From the NCBI RefSeq assembly GCF_007827045.1, contig NZ_RPFW01000005.1, positions 577,835-641,834 of the forward strand: a stretch of DNA of 64,000 bases. Reading direction: 5' to 3'. Each line of letters starts with the position of its first letter. Positions within the stretch are counted from its first letter, which is position 1. A model generated the notes under the pieces. That model made no database searches. It saw only the letters and a program-made list of their open reading frames with translations, and was not told the origin of the DNA. Of the stretch, positions 8,319-17,376 are shown one piece after another. A program made the position numbers and the translations under genes. This stretch comes from Trebonia kvetii (GTDB lineage Bacteria > Actinomycetota > Actinomycetes > Streptosporangiales > Streptosporangiaceae).

Positions 8319-10242
8319 CGCGGGCAAGACCAGCCTGACCGAACGTCTCCTGTTCGAGGCTGGCGCCATCAGCGAACTCGGCAGCGTCGACGCCGGAACC
8401 ACCCGCACCGACTCGATGGACATCGAGCGCCGTCGCGGCATCACCGTCCGTACCAACGTGGCGTCCTTCGCCGTGGACGACGTTCAGGTCAATCTCATCG
8501 ACACCCCGGGCCACTCCGATTTCATCGCCGAGGTGGAGCGCAGCCTCGCCGTCCTCGACGCGGCGGTGCTCGTGGTCTCCGCGGTGGAGGGAGTGCAGCC
8601 GCAGACCGTCGTCCTCTGGCGGGTGCTGCGACGCCTTGGCGTGCCATGCGCGATCTTCATCAACAAGATCGACCGCCGGGGAGCGGACCCCGCCCGGGTC
8701 CGCGCCGACATCACCCGCCGCCTCGCGACGGGTTCCTGCGCGCTGCTGCTTCCCCTGACGGGCGTGCTCGCGGCGGGGTCACCCGGCGCGGCGGTCAAGC
8801 CGGTTTCGCTGACGGATCCGGTGGTGACCGACGTGCTCACCGCGGGCGATGACCGGCTGCTGCGCGCCGCCGTGGACGGGCCGGGCATCACCGAGGCGAT
8901 GGCGCTGCGCTCCGCGCGGGCCCAGGTGGGCCGCGGTGCGGTGGTACCGGTGGCGGCGGGCTCCGCGCTGACCGGAGCGGGCGTGCCCGACCTGCTGCGG
9001 ACGCTGCCGCGCGTCCTGCCCTGGGCTCGCCAGGCGACCCGTGACCCGTCGGGGGTCATCTACAAGATCGAGCACGGTGACCACGGCACGCTGGCACACT
9101 GCCGCATGTTCGGCGGCGAACTGCGCGTCAGGGACCGTGCGGGCGACAGGCGCGACGTGATCACCTCACTGGAACGGTCGACGCCTCAGGGCTGGGTCTC
9201 CGAGAGGGTCGTGCGGGCCGGCGACGTGGTGCGGATACGCGGGATAAGCGCGGCCCGCACCGGCAGCTGGGTGGGGGAGACCATCCCCGGCCGGGTCACC
9301 CGGCAGTTCCCCGCCCCCGCGCTTGAATCCGTGGTCGACCCGGTCAACCCGGCAATGCGCGGCCGGCTGTTCGCGGCGCTGCGGGAGCTGGCCGCCGCCG
9401 ACCCGCTGATCAACCTGCGCGTCGATGAGGAGCACGGCGAGATCGCCGTCAGCCTCTACGGCGAAGTCCAGAAGGAGGTGATCGCCGACCTTCTCGCCGA
9501 GCAGTTCGGCGTGGCGGCTACCTTCCGCCCAACCACCACGGTTCATCTAGAGCGGATCACCGGAACCGGCGCCGCGCATGCCATCGTGTCGGAGAAGACC
9601 ACGCCCTACCTGGCGACGCTCGGCTTCCGCGTTGCGCCCGCGCCGGTCGGCGCGGGTCTGGTGTGCGACCTGGAGGTAGAGCGCGGCTCCATGCCGCCCG
9701 CCTTCTTCACCGCGACTTGGGAGGGAGTACGGAACGGTTTGGCGCAAGGCCTGTCCGCCTGGGCGATTCCCGACGCGCGCGTGACGCTCACGCACACCGG
9801 CTATTACCCCAGGCAGAGCCACATGCATCAGAAGTTCAACAAGAACATGTCATCCGTCGGCGCCGACTTCCGCAACCTGGCCCCGGTGCTGATCCACGAG
9901 GCACTCAGGCAGGCGGGAACCGTCGTCTGCGAGCCGGTCGAGACGTTCCGCCTGGAGGTCCCCGTCAGCGCGCTCCCCGCCGTGACGGTAACGGTGGCCC
10001 GGCTGTCCGGCCTTATCACCGGCACCACCCCGGTCGGCGACGCGGTGACGCTGACCGGCACGCTGCCCGCCAGAAGCGTCCAGCCGCTGCTGGCGCAGCT
10101 GCCCGAGCTGACCAGCGGCGAAGGAGTCTTCACCGCCGAGGTGACCCACCACACGCAAGTCACCGGACCGCCGCCCATCCGCGCGAGGATCGGCCCCGAC
10201 CCCCTGGACAGGGAGGAGTGGTTCCGCGCCCGTCCTCGCTGA
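8281..10242 (+). CDS. TetM/OtrA-like ribosomal protection GTPase
   Basis: An EF-G-like translation GTPase of 653 residues, the family that removes tetracyclines from the ribosome. GTPase motifs are AHVDAGKTSLTERLL (G1), RRRGITV (switch), DTPGHSDF (G3) and NKIDRRGA (G4). Domain II follows (VIYKIEHGDHGTLAHCRMFG), then EF-G-like domains III to V with the domain IV block HTGYYPRQSHMHQKFNK and the tail FRLEVP. The start GTG 8281 gives VHTLNLGILAHVDAGKTS, matching the N-terminus of OtrA-type proteins. It is divergent from the ECF42 operon. No antibiotic biosynthesis genes are nearby, so a stand-alone resistance or general stalled-ribosome role is inferred. Confidence 0.92.
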   Translation: MHTLNLGILAHVDAGKTSLTERLLFEAGAISELGSVDAGTTRTDSMDIERRRGITVRTNVASFAVDDVQVNLIDTPGHSDFIAEVERSLAVLDAAVLVVSAVEGVQPQTVVLWRVLRRLGVPCAIFINKIDRRGADPARVRADITRRLATGSCALLLPLTGVLAAGSPGAAVKPVSLTDPVVTDVLTAGDDRLLRAAVDGPGITEAMALRSARAQVGRGAVVPVAAGSALTGAGVPDLLRTLPRVLPWARQATRDPSGVIYKIEHGDHGTLAHCRMFGGELRVRDRAGDRRDVITSLERSTPQGWVSERVVRAGDVVRIRGISAARTGSWVGETIPGRVTRQFPAPALESVVDPVNPAMRGRLFAALRELAAADPLINLRVDEEHGEIAVSLYGEVQKEVIADLLAEQFGVAATFRPTTTVHLERITGTGAAHAIVSEKTTPYLATLGFRVAPAPVGAGLVCDLEVERGSMPPAFFTATWEGVRNGLAQGLSAWAIPDARVTLTHTGYYPRQSHMHQKFNKNMSSVGADFRNLAPVLIHEALRQAGTVVCEPVETFRLEVPVSALPAVTVTVARLSGLITGTTPVGDAVTLTGTLPARSVQPLLAQLPELTSGEGVFTAEVTHHTQVTGPPPIRARIGPDPLDREEWFRARPR

Positions 10243-10264
10243 CCGGGTTCGCTGGTGCCCGTCA

Positions 10265-11851
10265 CTAGAAGCTGGTGCGCATGGCGATCTGGCATAGCTC
10301 GGGCAGCTTGCCCTCGGCCGCCACGGCGGCGGCGCGCACGCCGAGCCAGGCGAGGCCGAAGCCGTAGGCGGCGGCGCACCCGAACAGCACAGGCAGCCGG
10401 ATCGCCACCAAGACGCCGCTGGTCAGGTTGCCAAGGATGATGATCGGAATGACGGCCACCGCGACACACGCGAGAGAGCCGAAGATGATGCCTGCCGCGT
10501 GTCCCGAGTACCCCTGAGCCGGCTGCGGCATCGGATTGCCCGCTCGCTTCTGCATGGGATAGGCCAGCACGACGTTGAAGATGTTGCCCATTGCCAGGGA
10601 CGCGCCAAGACCGGCCACGCCGACCGCGGCGGCGGTGACGCCCTCGGTCAGGTCGCCGACCAGGACGCCGAGGATGAGTGAGACACCGATGAGCAGCGGT
10701 ATCGCGATCGCGGCGGACACGATGTCCTGGCCGGAGTAATAGGCGCGCAGCTCACGGCGACCGCTCAGTGCCGTGGCCTCGAGCACGAACGCCGGCCCCG
10801 CCTGCCCCACGGTGTTGGCGCGGTACGCGCCGGCGAACGCGGCGCCGAAGACCGCGCTGGCGACGATGACCCCCGGATGCTTTTGCTGACCGAAGATCGT
10901 GCTCGCGGAGCAGATGAACATCACCACGACGGCGATGGCCCAGTTGGCCAGGGACGCGGGCTCGCGGTACTGATACCGCAGGAAGCGGGCGGCTACCGCG
11001 CCGCGCAGGCCGTAGCGCGCAAGCGGCAGCGCGGCATTGCGCACCCGCGACGACCCGGTGGTGGTGTCGGCGGTGACCAGGGCCCTGGCGAGCGAGCGCA
11101 CCCACAGCACGCCGAGCACGGCGATGACGGCCGCGAGCAGGACGAGGCGCGCGACGGCGTTGCCCAGCTGCCCGGTCGAGGCGTCCTGGATCGCGTGCGC
11201 GGCCAGGCCGGGCGGCAGCCAGCGCAGCCAGCTGTCGACGCCGGCGAAGCTCTCCGGGGTGAGACCGCCAGAGGCGGCCGCCCTTGGCACCACCTGGAAG
11301 AGGAACTCAAGGGCGGCGCCAATCGGGACGATCAGGAAGATGGCGAGGTCCTTGCCGCGACGCGAGCGCAGCAGCCGCGCCATGCTGGTGATCACGAACC
11401 TGGCGAGCACGATGCAGAACAGCACCTGAAGCACCACGGCGATGAACGCGACGAGTATGCCGAGCCCGTGCGCGAGCCCGACGGTTACCCCGAGCAGGCC
11501 GAGCACATTGGCCGCCGGCCAGGCCCCGACCGCCGACGCGGCAAGCAGCCCGACGACCAGCGGACGAGTGCGGAGGGGATACAGGGCAATCGTCGCCGGG
11601 TCGAGCGTGCCGTCAAGGCCGAAGGCGAAGATCGGGCACAGTAGCCAGCCGATCGCGAAGATGCTGAAGATGACCGTGGTCAGGTCTACCGACGCGGGCA
11701 CCGAACGCAGTTGCGCCAGGACCCAGAAGGTCCCGATCGCGACCAGCGCGGCGGCGATCGTGCTGATGATGAACGAGATCTGCGCGGGCGTGGACGAGCG
11801 CATCGCGTTGCGCAGCATGCGAACCTTCAGTTCGACGAGGAGCCGAGCCAT
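10265..11851 (-). CDS. ABC-2 type exporter permease
   Basis: A 528-residue polytopic membrane protein with about 12 hydrophobic segments, beginning MARLLVELKVRMLRNAMRSS, a cytoplasmic amphipathic start typical of ABC-2 permeases. A cytoplasmic loop near residue 160 has TSMARLLRSRRGKD. Its start overlaps the end of the ATPase gene by 25 bp, so the two are co-translated and form one exporter. The convergent GTPase gene ends only 22 bp away. The size suits a fused or single-chain permease that dimerises. The substrate cannot be read from sequence. Confidence 0.85.
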   Translation of the reverse strand: MARLLVELKVRMLRNAMRSSTPAQISFIISTIAAALVAIGTFWVLAQLRSVPASVDLTTVIFSIFAIGWLLCPIFAFGLDGTLDPATIALYPLRTRPLVVGLLAASAVGAWPAANVLGLLGVTVGLAHGLGILVAFIAVVLQVLFCIVLARFVITSMARLLRSRRGKDLAIFLIVPIGAALEFLFQVVPRAAASGGLTPESFAGVDSWLRWLPPGLAAHAIQDASTGQLGNAVARLVLLAAVIAVLGVLWVRSLARALVTADTTTGSSRVRNAALPLARYGLRGAVAARFLRYQYREPASLANWAIAVVVMFICSASTIFGQQKHPGVIVASAVFGAAFAGAYRANTVGQAGPAFVLEATALSGRRELRAYYSGQDIVSAAIAIPLLIGVSLILGVLVGDLTEGVTAAAVGVAGLGASLAMGNIFNVVLAYPMQKRAGNPMPQPAQGYSGHAAGIIFGSLACVAVAVIPIIILGNLTSGVLVAIRLPVLFGCAAAYGFGLAWLGVRAAAVAAEGKLPELCQIAMRTSF

Positions 11852-12594
11852 GTCAGTCCCTCCTCATCCCTCGACCTCGGTCCGACCAGGTCAATGAACG
11901 CTTGCTGCAGGGTCTTGCCGCCGCGCACCTCGTCGGTCGTGCCGGTCGCCAGGATCTTGCCCTTGTCGATGACGGATACGTGATCGCAAATCTGCTCGAC
12001 AAGCTCCATGACGTGGCTGGAGAACAGCACCGTCGAGCCGGTGCCGACCAGGCGCGCCAGCAGCCGGCGGATCACGTCGGCGGAGATCGGATCGACGCCC
12101 TCGAGCGGTTCGTCGAGGAACAGCACCGGCGGATTGTGGATGAGCGCGCAGCCGAGCGCGGCCTTCTTGCGCATCCCGGTGGAGTAGTCCGCGACCAGCC
12201 GCTTCGCGTCAGCGGTCAAGTCGAGCATGTCGAGCAGCTGCGCCGCGCGCGAGCGCGCCTCAGCGGCAGGCAGGCCGCGCAGCCGGCCGGCGTATTCAAG
12301 CAGTTCCTCGCCGCTCAGCCGCTCGAACAGCCTGACCTCTGCCGTTACCACCCCGATCACCGCCTTGGCGGCGACCGGGTCGGCCCACACGTCATGCCCG
12401 TTGATCACGATCCGGCCCGCGTCGGGCCGCAGCAGCCCGGTCATCATGGACAGCGACGTGGTCTTGCCCGCGCCGTTGGGCCCGACCAGGCCCGCGAGGG
12501 AACCGGCCGCGATCTCCAGATCGATCCCGGCCACGGCTTCCTTCTTGTCAAAGCTCTTGCGCAGCCCGTGAACCGCGATGGCTGGCTCGCTCAT
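11827..12594 (-). CDS. ABC transporter ATP-binding protein
   Basis: A 255-residue nucleotide-binding subunit that powers the exporter encoded downstream. Walker A is GPNGAGKTT, the signature is YSTGMRKKAALG (a drifted LSGGQ), Walker B is VLFLDEPLEGVD and the switch His lies in FSSHVMELV. ATG 12594 is chosen because GGAGG lies 6 bp before it; longer readings run through a hairpin. The gene is preceded by a 13-bp hairpin and an ATATCA-TGATAT palindrome, so transcription or translation is probably controlled there. The drifted signature is common in the ABC-2 drug and lantibiotic export class. Confidence 0.9.
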   Translation of the reverse strand: MSEPAIAVHGLRKSFDKKEAVAGIDLEIAAGSLAGLVGPNGAGKTTSLSMMTGLLRPDAGRIVINGHDVWADPVAAKAVIGVVTAEVRLFERLSGEELLEYAGRLRGLPAAEARSRAAQLLDMLDLTADAKRLVADYSTGMRKKAALGCALIHNPPVLFLDEPLEGVDPISADVIRRLLARLVGTGSTVLFSSHVMELVEQICDHVSVIDKGKILATGTTDEVRGGKTLQQAFIDLVGPRSRDEEGLTWLGSSSN

Positions 12595-12614
12595 GGCCGC
12601 CTCCTTGACGGCGG

Positions 12615-12644
12615 GGCCGGCTGATCCTCGCGGATCAGCCGGCC
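12615..12644 (-). promoter_or_regulatory. Perfect 13-bp hairpin in the leader of the ABC exporter operon
   Basis: ggccggctgatcc (12615-12627) and ggatcagccggcc (12632-12644) pair without mismatch around a tcgc loop. The hairpin ends 8 bp before the ribosome-binding site of the ATPase gene. Neither strand has a T tract after it, so it is more likely a leader structure or a factor-dependent stop than a classical terminator. Confidence 0.65.
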
Positions 12645-12656
12645 AACGGCTAACTA

Positions 12657-12671
12657 ATATCATTGTGATAT
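12657..12671. promoter_or_regulatory. ATATCA-TTG-TGATAT operator-like palindrome
   Basis: A perfect 15-bp palindrome with 6-bp arms lies in an AT-rich patch 63 bp upstream of the ATPase start, where the promoter of the exporter operon should be. ABC-2 exporter operons in Gram-positive bacteria are often controlled by GntR/YtrA-type repressors with such sites, but no regulator gene adjoins this one. Confidence 0.5.
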
Positions 12672-12728
12672 CAAGTTTTCCGTTGTCAAGTGGCAGGCCC
12701 AGTCTCGGCTTGGCGAACTCGCCGGGGT

Positions 12729-13721
12729 TCAGTAGTCCATGTGGACGAGCTCCCAGGCAGGGTCGGCCGGCCAGCCTCTCGCCCACGGCAGGTTGTCGGT
12801 GCCAAGCGCGAACACGGTGTCTCGCGATTGGAGCGGCCGGGGGACCGCGGTGACAGCGGAGGTGAGCTTGCCGTGCAGCGAGTTCCAGCCCGGCATCACC
12901 CCCGTCGTGCTTCCGAAGAACTCGTTGAACCACGCCGCGTTGTCAGTGCCGCGGATGAACGCCGTCACCGCCTTGGGTGCCGGGCTGGTGATGCCCGGTT
13001 CTGCCGCGGTCTTGCCGCCGATGGAGTGCCAGGGGCCAAACGTCGTGCCGACCAGCCGCTGCCGCACCCAGACGGCATGGTCGGTGCCTGTGGCCGCGAC
13101 GAACAGCCCTGCGGCGTTGCTGGTCACCGCCGGAGCCGTGCCGGGGAGCAGGTTGCCGCCGAGCCTGGTCCACGGCGTCCATTGCAGCTGACCGGGCTCG
13201 GGGGTCCCGTGCAGGGTACGGAACCACACCGCCCCGTCGGTGCCCCGCACGAAGACGGACAGCGAGTCAGGAGACAGCGACCCGCCCATGGTCACCGCCG
13301 GCCGTGAGGTGAGCACGCCGCCAAGCGGAGCCCACCCCGACCAGCCGAACCCGACCTGGTGCCGCCACCACAGCCTGTTGTCCGTGCCGCGCCCGAATAT
13401 CACGTGACCGCTGATCGGCAGGGTGCCCGGCGGCACCCACACCGCGGCGGGACCGCCGATCAGCTTCCCGCCCCTGGGCGCCGGGGCCCGGTGCGGAACG
13501 CCGACCAGGCGAACCTGATACACCTGACCGTTCCTGCCGGTGTAGGTCAGGTAGGAATACGAGTTGTCCTGGGCCACGCTGAGCGCGACGCCAGGCTGAG
13601 GCTGGTCCGGCCTGACGGCCGGTGCCGCGGCCGCGGCGCCAGCCCGGGCGGAACCCGCCATTACGATCGCAAGCGATGCCGCCGCGACGGCATACAAGCC
13701 GCGCGTGAGACGTCTGGACAT
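12729..13721 (-). CDS. Secreted PLL/tectonin-like beta-propeller protein
   Basis: A 330-residue exported protein. A signal peptide (MSRRLTRGLYAVAAASLAIV, cleavage near ARAGA) is followed by five blade repeats with the pattern xFxRGTDxxxWxR: IFGRGTDNRLWWR, VFVRGTDGAVWFR, VAATGTDHAVWVR, AFIRGTDNAAWFN and VFALGTDNLPWAR. Such repeats build small lectin-like propellers. I start at ATG 13721 because GGAAGGGG lies about 8 bp upstream; an in-frame GTG 12 codons earlier is less likely. It has no catalytic domain, so sugar or surface binding is inferred. It lies alone between the ABC exporter and a glycosyltransferase gene. Confidence 0.8.
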   Translation of the reverse strand: MSRRLTRGLYAVAAASLAIVMAGSARAGAAAAAPAVRPDQPQPGVALSVAQDNSYSYLTYTGRNGQVYQVRLVGVPHRAPAPRGGKLIGGPAAVWVPPGTLPISGHVIFGRGTDNRLWWRHQVGFGWSGWAPLGGVLTSRPAVTMGGSLSPDSLSVFVRGTDGAVWFRTLHGTPEPGQLQWTPWTRLGGNLLPGTAPAVTSNAAGLFVAATGTDHAVWVRQRLVGTTFGPWHSIGGKTAAEPGITSPAPKAVTAFIRGTDNAAWFNEFFGSTTGVMPGWNSLHGKLTSAVTAVPRPLQSRDTVFALGTDNLPWARGWPADPAWELVHMDY

Positions 13722-14014
13722 CCCCAACACCCCTTCCCGTGACCGGGATCGATACACAGTCCGGCGTGAGCAGTGATCGCGCCGGCGATCCCGGGGCTAC
13801 CTTCAAATAACAGGATTCGCGCTGTTCCTGCCGGGCGGTAGGGGCGTACGGCTGACAGCCAATCGCCAAACGACCTCTTCCGGGGCCGCGGACTAGCTGG
13901 CGGTACCCGCGGCGCACCCGCGGACAGCACCCCTCATTTCTGCGGTACCACGACAGGGCCGGACCAGGTCAGAGACCAACGGCCCGCTGCCCGCGGCGAG
14001 AGGCCCGCCCGCGC

Positions 14015-15759
14015 TCAACCCGCTTGACGGTAAGCCGGATCCCGGCCAGCTCCCGCAGGTCCGGATGACAGCGTGATGATCCGGGCATCGCCGAGTGAAC
14101 CGTTCGTGTGCACGTTCTTGATCGTCACGTGCCGGCCAGCGGTGAGCTTCTTGAGCTGAGCCAGGTGGGGCTGGCCTGTGCCGCCCCGCTGGAAAAGGAC
14201 CACGTAGACGCGCTCGCCCGGGGGAAGCCGTCCCGTTTCGCCCTGCGGGAAGCCGGTCGTGGCGCACCCCGAGTACCATCCCATCTCCGGCTGGAAGCCG
14301 GTCACGACCAGACACGGATGGCGACCGGAAATCTCCTGCGCCGCCGTCACGAGTGAGGTCTGCTCAGCGGTCACGACAGCGAAATCGCCGTTCATGACGA
14401 CGCGATAGTCCACGCCGGCCGCCAGCACGGCGAACGCGGCGAACGCGGCGAGAACGATGGCCGACCAAGAGCTGGCGTAGCGCGCGATGGCGTCAGCCCC
14501 GAGGATCAGCAGCAGCAGGACCGAGAGGAAGACGTAACGCTCCTCGCCGTCGGCGATCAGGCCAAGCAAGAGCACGTTCGCCACAGCGGTCACGGCCAGG
14601 AAGACTCGCACGTGGTCGGCCGGCGATGCGCCGCCCAAGCGGAAGACGCGGCGGGCCGCGGGAAACGCGGCCATGAGGCCTGCTGTCATGACGACGCCGC
14701 CGAGATCGCCCGCCAGTCGGAAGGGAAAGACCGCCGCGTAGTAGACGATCCCCTCGCCGAAGTACCCCCCTTGGGGGCGACCTGAAGGGCGGAGAGTAGG
14801 ACCTCTAGCGGCGAGCTTGCCGTCCTGCTGCTGTAGGCGAGGTGCGCGCCCAGGCCGCCGATGAAGACGCCGCCGGCCGCGACGTCACGCCAGGATGTGA
14901 TCCAGTCCCGCCACCCCCACGTCGCAAGCGCGGCGCCGCCGAGCGCGATGAAACCGCTGATGACGCCGTAGCGCACGTAGAATGCCGCCACCGCCACTAC
15001 GGCTGCCGCCAGCAGCGAGAATGAGCCCGGCCGCTGGCGTGCCCTGACCATCAGGTAGGCGACCGCCGCAAGCAGGCCTGCGGCGGCGATATCGTCGAGG
15101 AATTCTGGCAGGCGGCGCAGAAACCCCCATCCGCTCAGCATGACGAGGGTGGCCACGGCGGCGCGCCACGGACTTGTGAGCCGCGCCGCCACCATGTACG
15201 TGATGGCCAGCGTGGAAAGTGCGAGCATCAGTCCAACCGCGCGCACGGCGCCGATATCGTCGCGGACATGCAGCGCGATCCAGGCCAGCGCGGGCAGGCC
15301 CACTGGCCGGTAGGGCCGCCACTGAGCACTCGGCGTTCCGTTGAGCCATGAGCGCGCCTTGGCCGCATAGACCGCCTCGTCGTGGCCCAGGTAAGGCAGG
15401 CCGCTCTGCAAGTTACGCCAGAGCACGACCGTGAGCAGGAGGATCAGTCCCAATGCCAGCCAGGACGGAACTCTTCCCAGAGCCGCCGTCACCTTCCGCA
15501 GGTGCGGAGGCGGTAACGGCCACGGGCGGGTGAGTGCCCACGCCGGCGCGGCCACGAGAAGCAGCGGAACCGGAGATCCCCTCAATGCGCTTACTGGCCA
15601 CTCGCGAACCAGGCCGACGGCATAAAGGACCTGTTGAACCAGGCTCGCGCAAGTGAACAAGATCGCTACGGCGAATGCGATCCTGCGGCGCCTACCCCGC
15701 GCCCCGTAAGGCTGGCGTGCCGAGTTGTGCTGCACCACGGCGGTCTTCACGCAGATCAC
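14015..15759 (-). pseudogene. GT-C membrane glycosyltransferase (PMT/ArnT-like), frameshifted
   Basis: The two halves of one polytopic glycosyltransferase lie in different frames. The 5' part (from GTG 15759) has the GT39/GT83-like first-loop motif LPYLGHDEAVYAAKARSWL, with the metal/lipid-binding Asp-Glu, and several membrane segments. After SALQVAPKGG it loses homology. The expected continuation YFGEGIVYYAAVFPFRLAG is readable in the next frame, which leads into the 3' part with further membrane spans and a soluble C-terminal domain. The break lies in a CCCCCC run at 14765-14770, so one base is missing there. Either the gene is recently dead or the run was miscalled. Restored length is about 580 residues. 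Confidence 0.8.
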
Positions 15760-15918
15760 TGTGCCAGACGGGCTCCATCCTCGCGTCCCTATAGGTGTAA
15801 TTGACTAATGCGAGCTTGTGGCTTATTCAGTTATCCGCGCGATAGCGGTAATGCCCGTTGCCGCCAGTGCGGTTTGCGCTTTCCGGGAGCGCGGATTCCT
15901 TCCCACACGTCGTGTCGG

Positions 15919-16020
15919 TCACGCGACGCAGAACTCGTTTGCCTCCGGGTCGAGCATCACGATGTGGTCCACATGCTCGCCATCCGGTGCAGGCACCGTA
16001 CGCCGAGCGCGGAGATCACG
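15919..16020 (-). pseudogene. C-terminal fragment of a VOC (glyoxalase) gene
   Basis: On the minus strand a frame reads TVPAPDGEHVDHIVMLDPEA followed by NEFCVA and a stop. This is the standard C-terminal strand of actinobacterial VOC proteins (DPEGNEFCV). An in-frame stop lies a few codons upstream and no N-terminal part is found, so only about 30 codons survive. It lies head-to-head with the intact VOC gene that begins at 16063. Confidence 0.65.
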
Positions 16021-16062
16021 GGTTCACTGAGAGGCCCGCTCCGGTCCTGGCAAGATGGCGGC

Positions 16063-16416
16063 ATGGAACACGTGCTTGGCATTGGCGGGTACTTCATCAG
16101 GGCCGCCGACCCGGCCGCCCTCGGCGCGTGGTACCGCGACTGCCTGGGCCTGGATGCCGACGAGAACGGCCTGTGGCACCCGGCGGACGGGCCGACGGTC
16201 TTCGCGGCGTTCGAGTCGGACACCGGCTACTTCGGGTCCCGCGCCCAGCAGACCATGGTCAACTTCCGGGTCCGCGACCTGGACGCGATGCTCGCGCAGC
16301 TGCGCGCCAAGGGAGCGGACGTGTCCGGGGAAACACAGGACATGGCGGGCGTCGGCCGGTTCGGCTGGGTCACCGACCCCGAGGGCAACCGGATCGAGCT
16401 GTGGCAGCCCGCCTGA
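16063..16416 (+). CDS. VOC family protein (glyoxalase/bleomycin-resistance fold)
   Basis: A 117-residue single VOC domain with two beta-alpha-beta-beta-beta units. It begins MEHVLGIGGYFIRAADPAAL and ends in WVTDPEGNRIELWQPA, the standard metal-site end strand. The family covers lyases, dioxygenases and drug-binding proteins, so the substrate is open. I start at ATG 16063; in-frame upstream sequence has no similarity. It is flanked by two broken genes and has no operon partner. Confidence 0.82.
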   Translation: MEHVLGIGGYFIRAADPAALGAWYRDCLGLDADENGLWHPADGPTVFAAFESDTGYFGSRAQQTMVNFRVRDLDAMLAQLRAKGADVSGETQDMAGVGRFGWVTDPEGNRIELWQPA

Positions 16417-16421
16417 CCGCG

Positions 16422-16825
16422 ACCCGCCCGCAGGCACTGACCGGCCACGTCGGCACCGAGGATTTCGAGGTTCTTCCCGCCCGCCGCCTTCAGCGCCCGG
16501 CGACCGCTTCCCCGATGTCACCGCTGAGGTACGTGACATCCGCGGCCGGCGGGTCCGGCGGCCGATGGGTGAGGACGAACGTGGGTCCATGGAACGGGTA
16601 GCTTTCGTCGCTCGATGCCGCCCCCCGCTCCTTGTTGGCGTCCATCCTGTCGCCCACCTCGTCGGTCCGTCGGCCGACGAGCATGGCGCCGGTGGCCGCC
16701 GCGATCTCCTCCTGCCAGGAGGGGACAGGCACCATGAAATCGAAGATCCAGTCCATCGCGTCTCCGGGACCGGCGATGAAGCCGTCAAGCGACATCGCCC
16801 TGTTCACGACCACCTTGCCGCTCAT
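16422..16825 (-). pseudogene. RibD C-terminal/dihydrofolate reductase-like gene, frameshifted and truncated
   Basis: The start is intact (MSGKVVVNRAMSLDGFIAG) and homology runs through AMLVGRRTDEVGDRM and GPTFVLTHRPPD. At 16495 the frame ends in SGDIGEAVAGR then stop. One missing base restores ALKAAGGKNLEILGADVAGQ and CLRAG, a typical continuation. The last third of the fold is then absent because the sequence runs into the opposing VOC gene. Two lesions, a one-base loss and a 3' truncation, make real decay more likely here than a base-calling error. Confidence 0.8.
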
Positions 16826-17376
16826 CGCGCGACCGCCGAGTCGCCGAAATTGATCGCCACCGCCGCGTCTCCGTTCTGTGTTCTTGCGTGCCCCGCGGTC
16901 CGGAGTGAAGACGTCACCGGCGCCTGGATCTCATCGGCGTAAGCTCGGTCGCGTATCCGCCCCCACTCCACATCGAACACGGCCCCGCGAATCCCCGGCG
17001 CAACCCGAAACGCCGCTAGCTGCCAAGTCGGCGACGCTCTTTGCTTAACGACCGACCACTTTTTCCACCTTTGCTTAAGCGGCGACCACATTCGCGTCCG
17101 CTTTGCACTTTTTATCCCACCGGCGGTTAAGCAAAGCCGACAGACCCGGCCTCGGCAGCCGGCCGCCCCCAAATACCGTGGACCATCCGCGGCGCCATTC
17201 GCCGCAAACGACACACAATTATCGAAATGACCGGATTTCCGGGGGGGGGGATAAATGGGTGCTAAACGGGATGAATTGCCTTCGTAGTCGGCTTGTTCCG
17301 CCGGATGGCCCACGATCACAGGCCGCGGAAGCACAGGCCGTTCCCGAGATCCACGATGCCGTCCGCGTGCTGCCAG
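16826..17376. other. Gene-free stretch with repeats and a G10 tract
   Basis: About 550 bp without a supportable gene. It is less GC-rich than its surroundings. It holds three copies of a TTTGCTTAA motif (17040-17137) and a run of ten G at 17241-17250. A minus-strand open frame across it (170 codons) has no recognisable domain and includes the repeats, so I do not call it. The left part should contain the promoter of the broken RibD-like gene. Confidence 0.6.
17038..17137. repeat. TTTGCTTAA/GACCAC repeats, possible IS21-type end remnant
   Basis: Two imperfect direct copies, TTTGCTTAACGACCGACCAC (17040-17059) and TTTGCTTAAGCGGCGACCAC (17070-17089), lie 30 bp apart. A third copy of the first part, GGTTAAGCAAAG, is inverted at 17126-17136. 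Multiple spaced end repeats of the type AAGTGGTCG...TTAAGCAAA resemble transposase-binding ends of IS21-family elements as I remember them. No transposase or IstB gene is present, so this would be a lone end. A set of regulator sites is the alternative. Confidence 0.4.

Noticed and set aside
15087..15255. Single GATATC sites inside the glycosyltransferase gene
   Set aside because: They lack the paired N2 spacing seen at lgt and the RHH gene and lie within coding sequence, so they are not counted as operators.
16822..17334. Minus-strand 170-codon frame upstream of the RibD-like remnant
   Set aside because: No recognisable fold, crosses the TTTGCTTAA repeats and the G10 tract, and has no ribosome-binding site.
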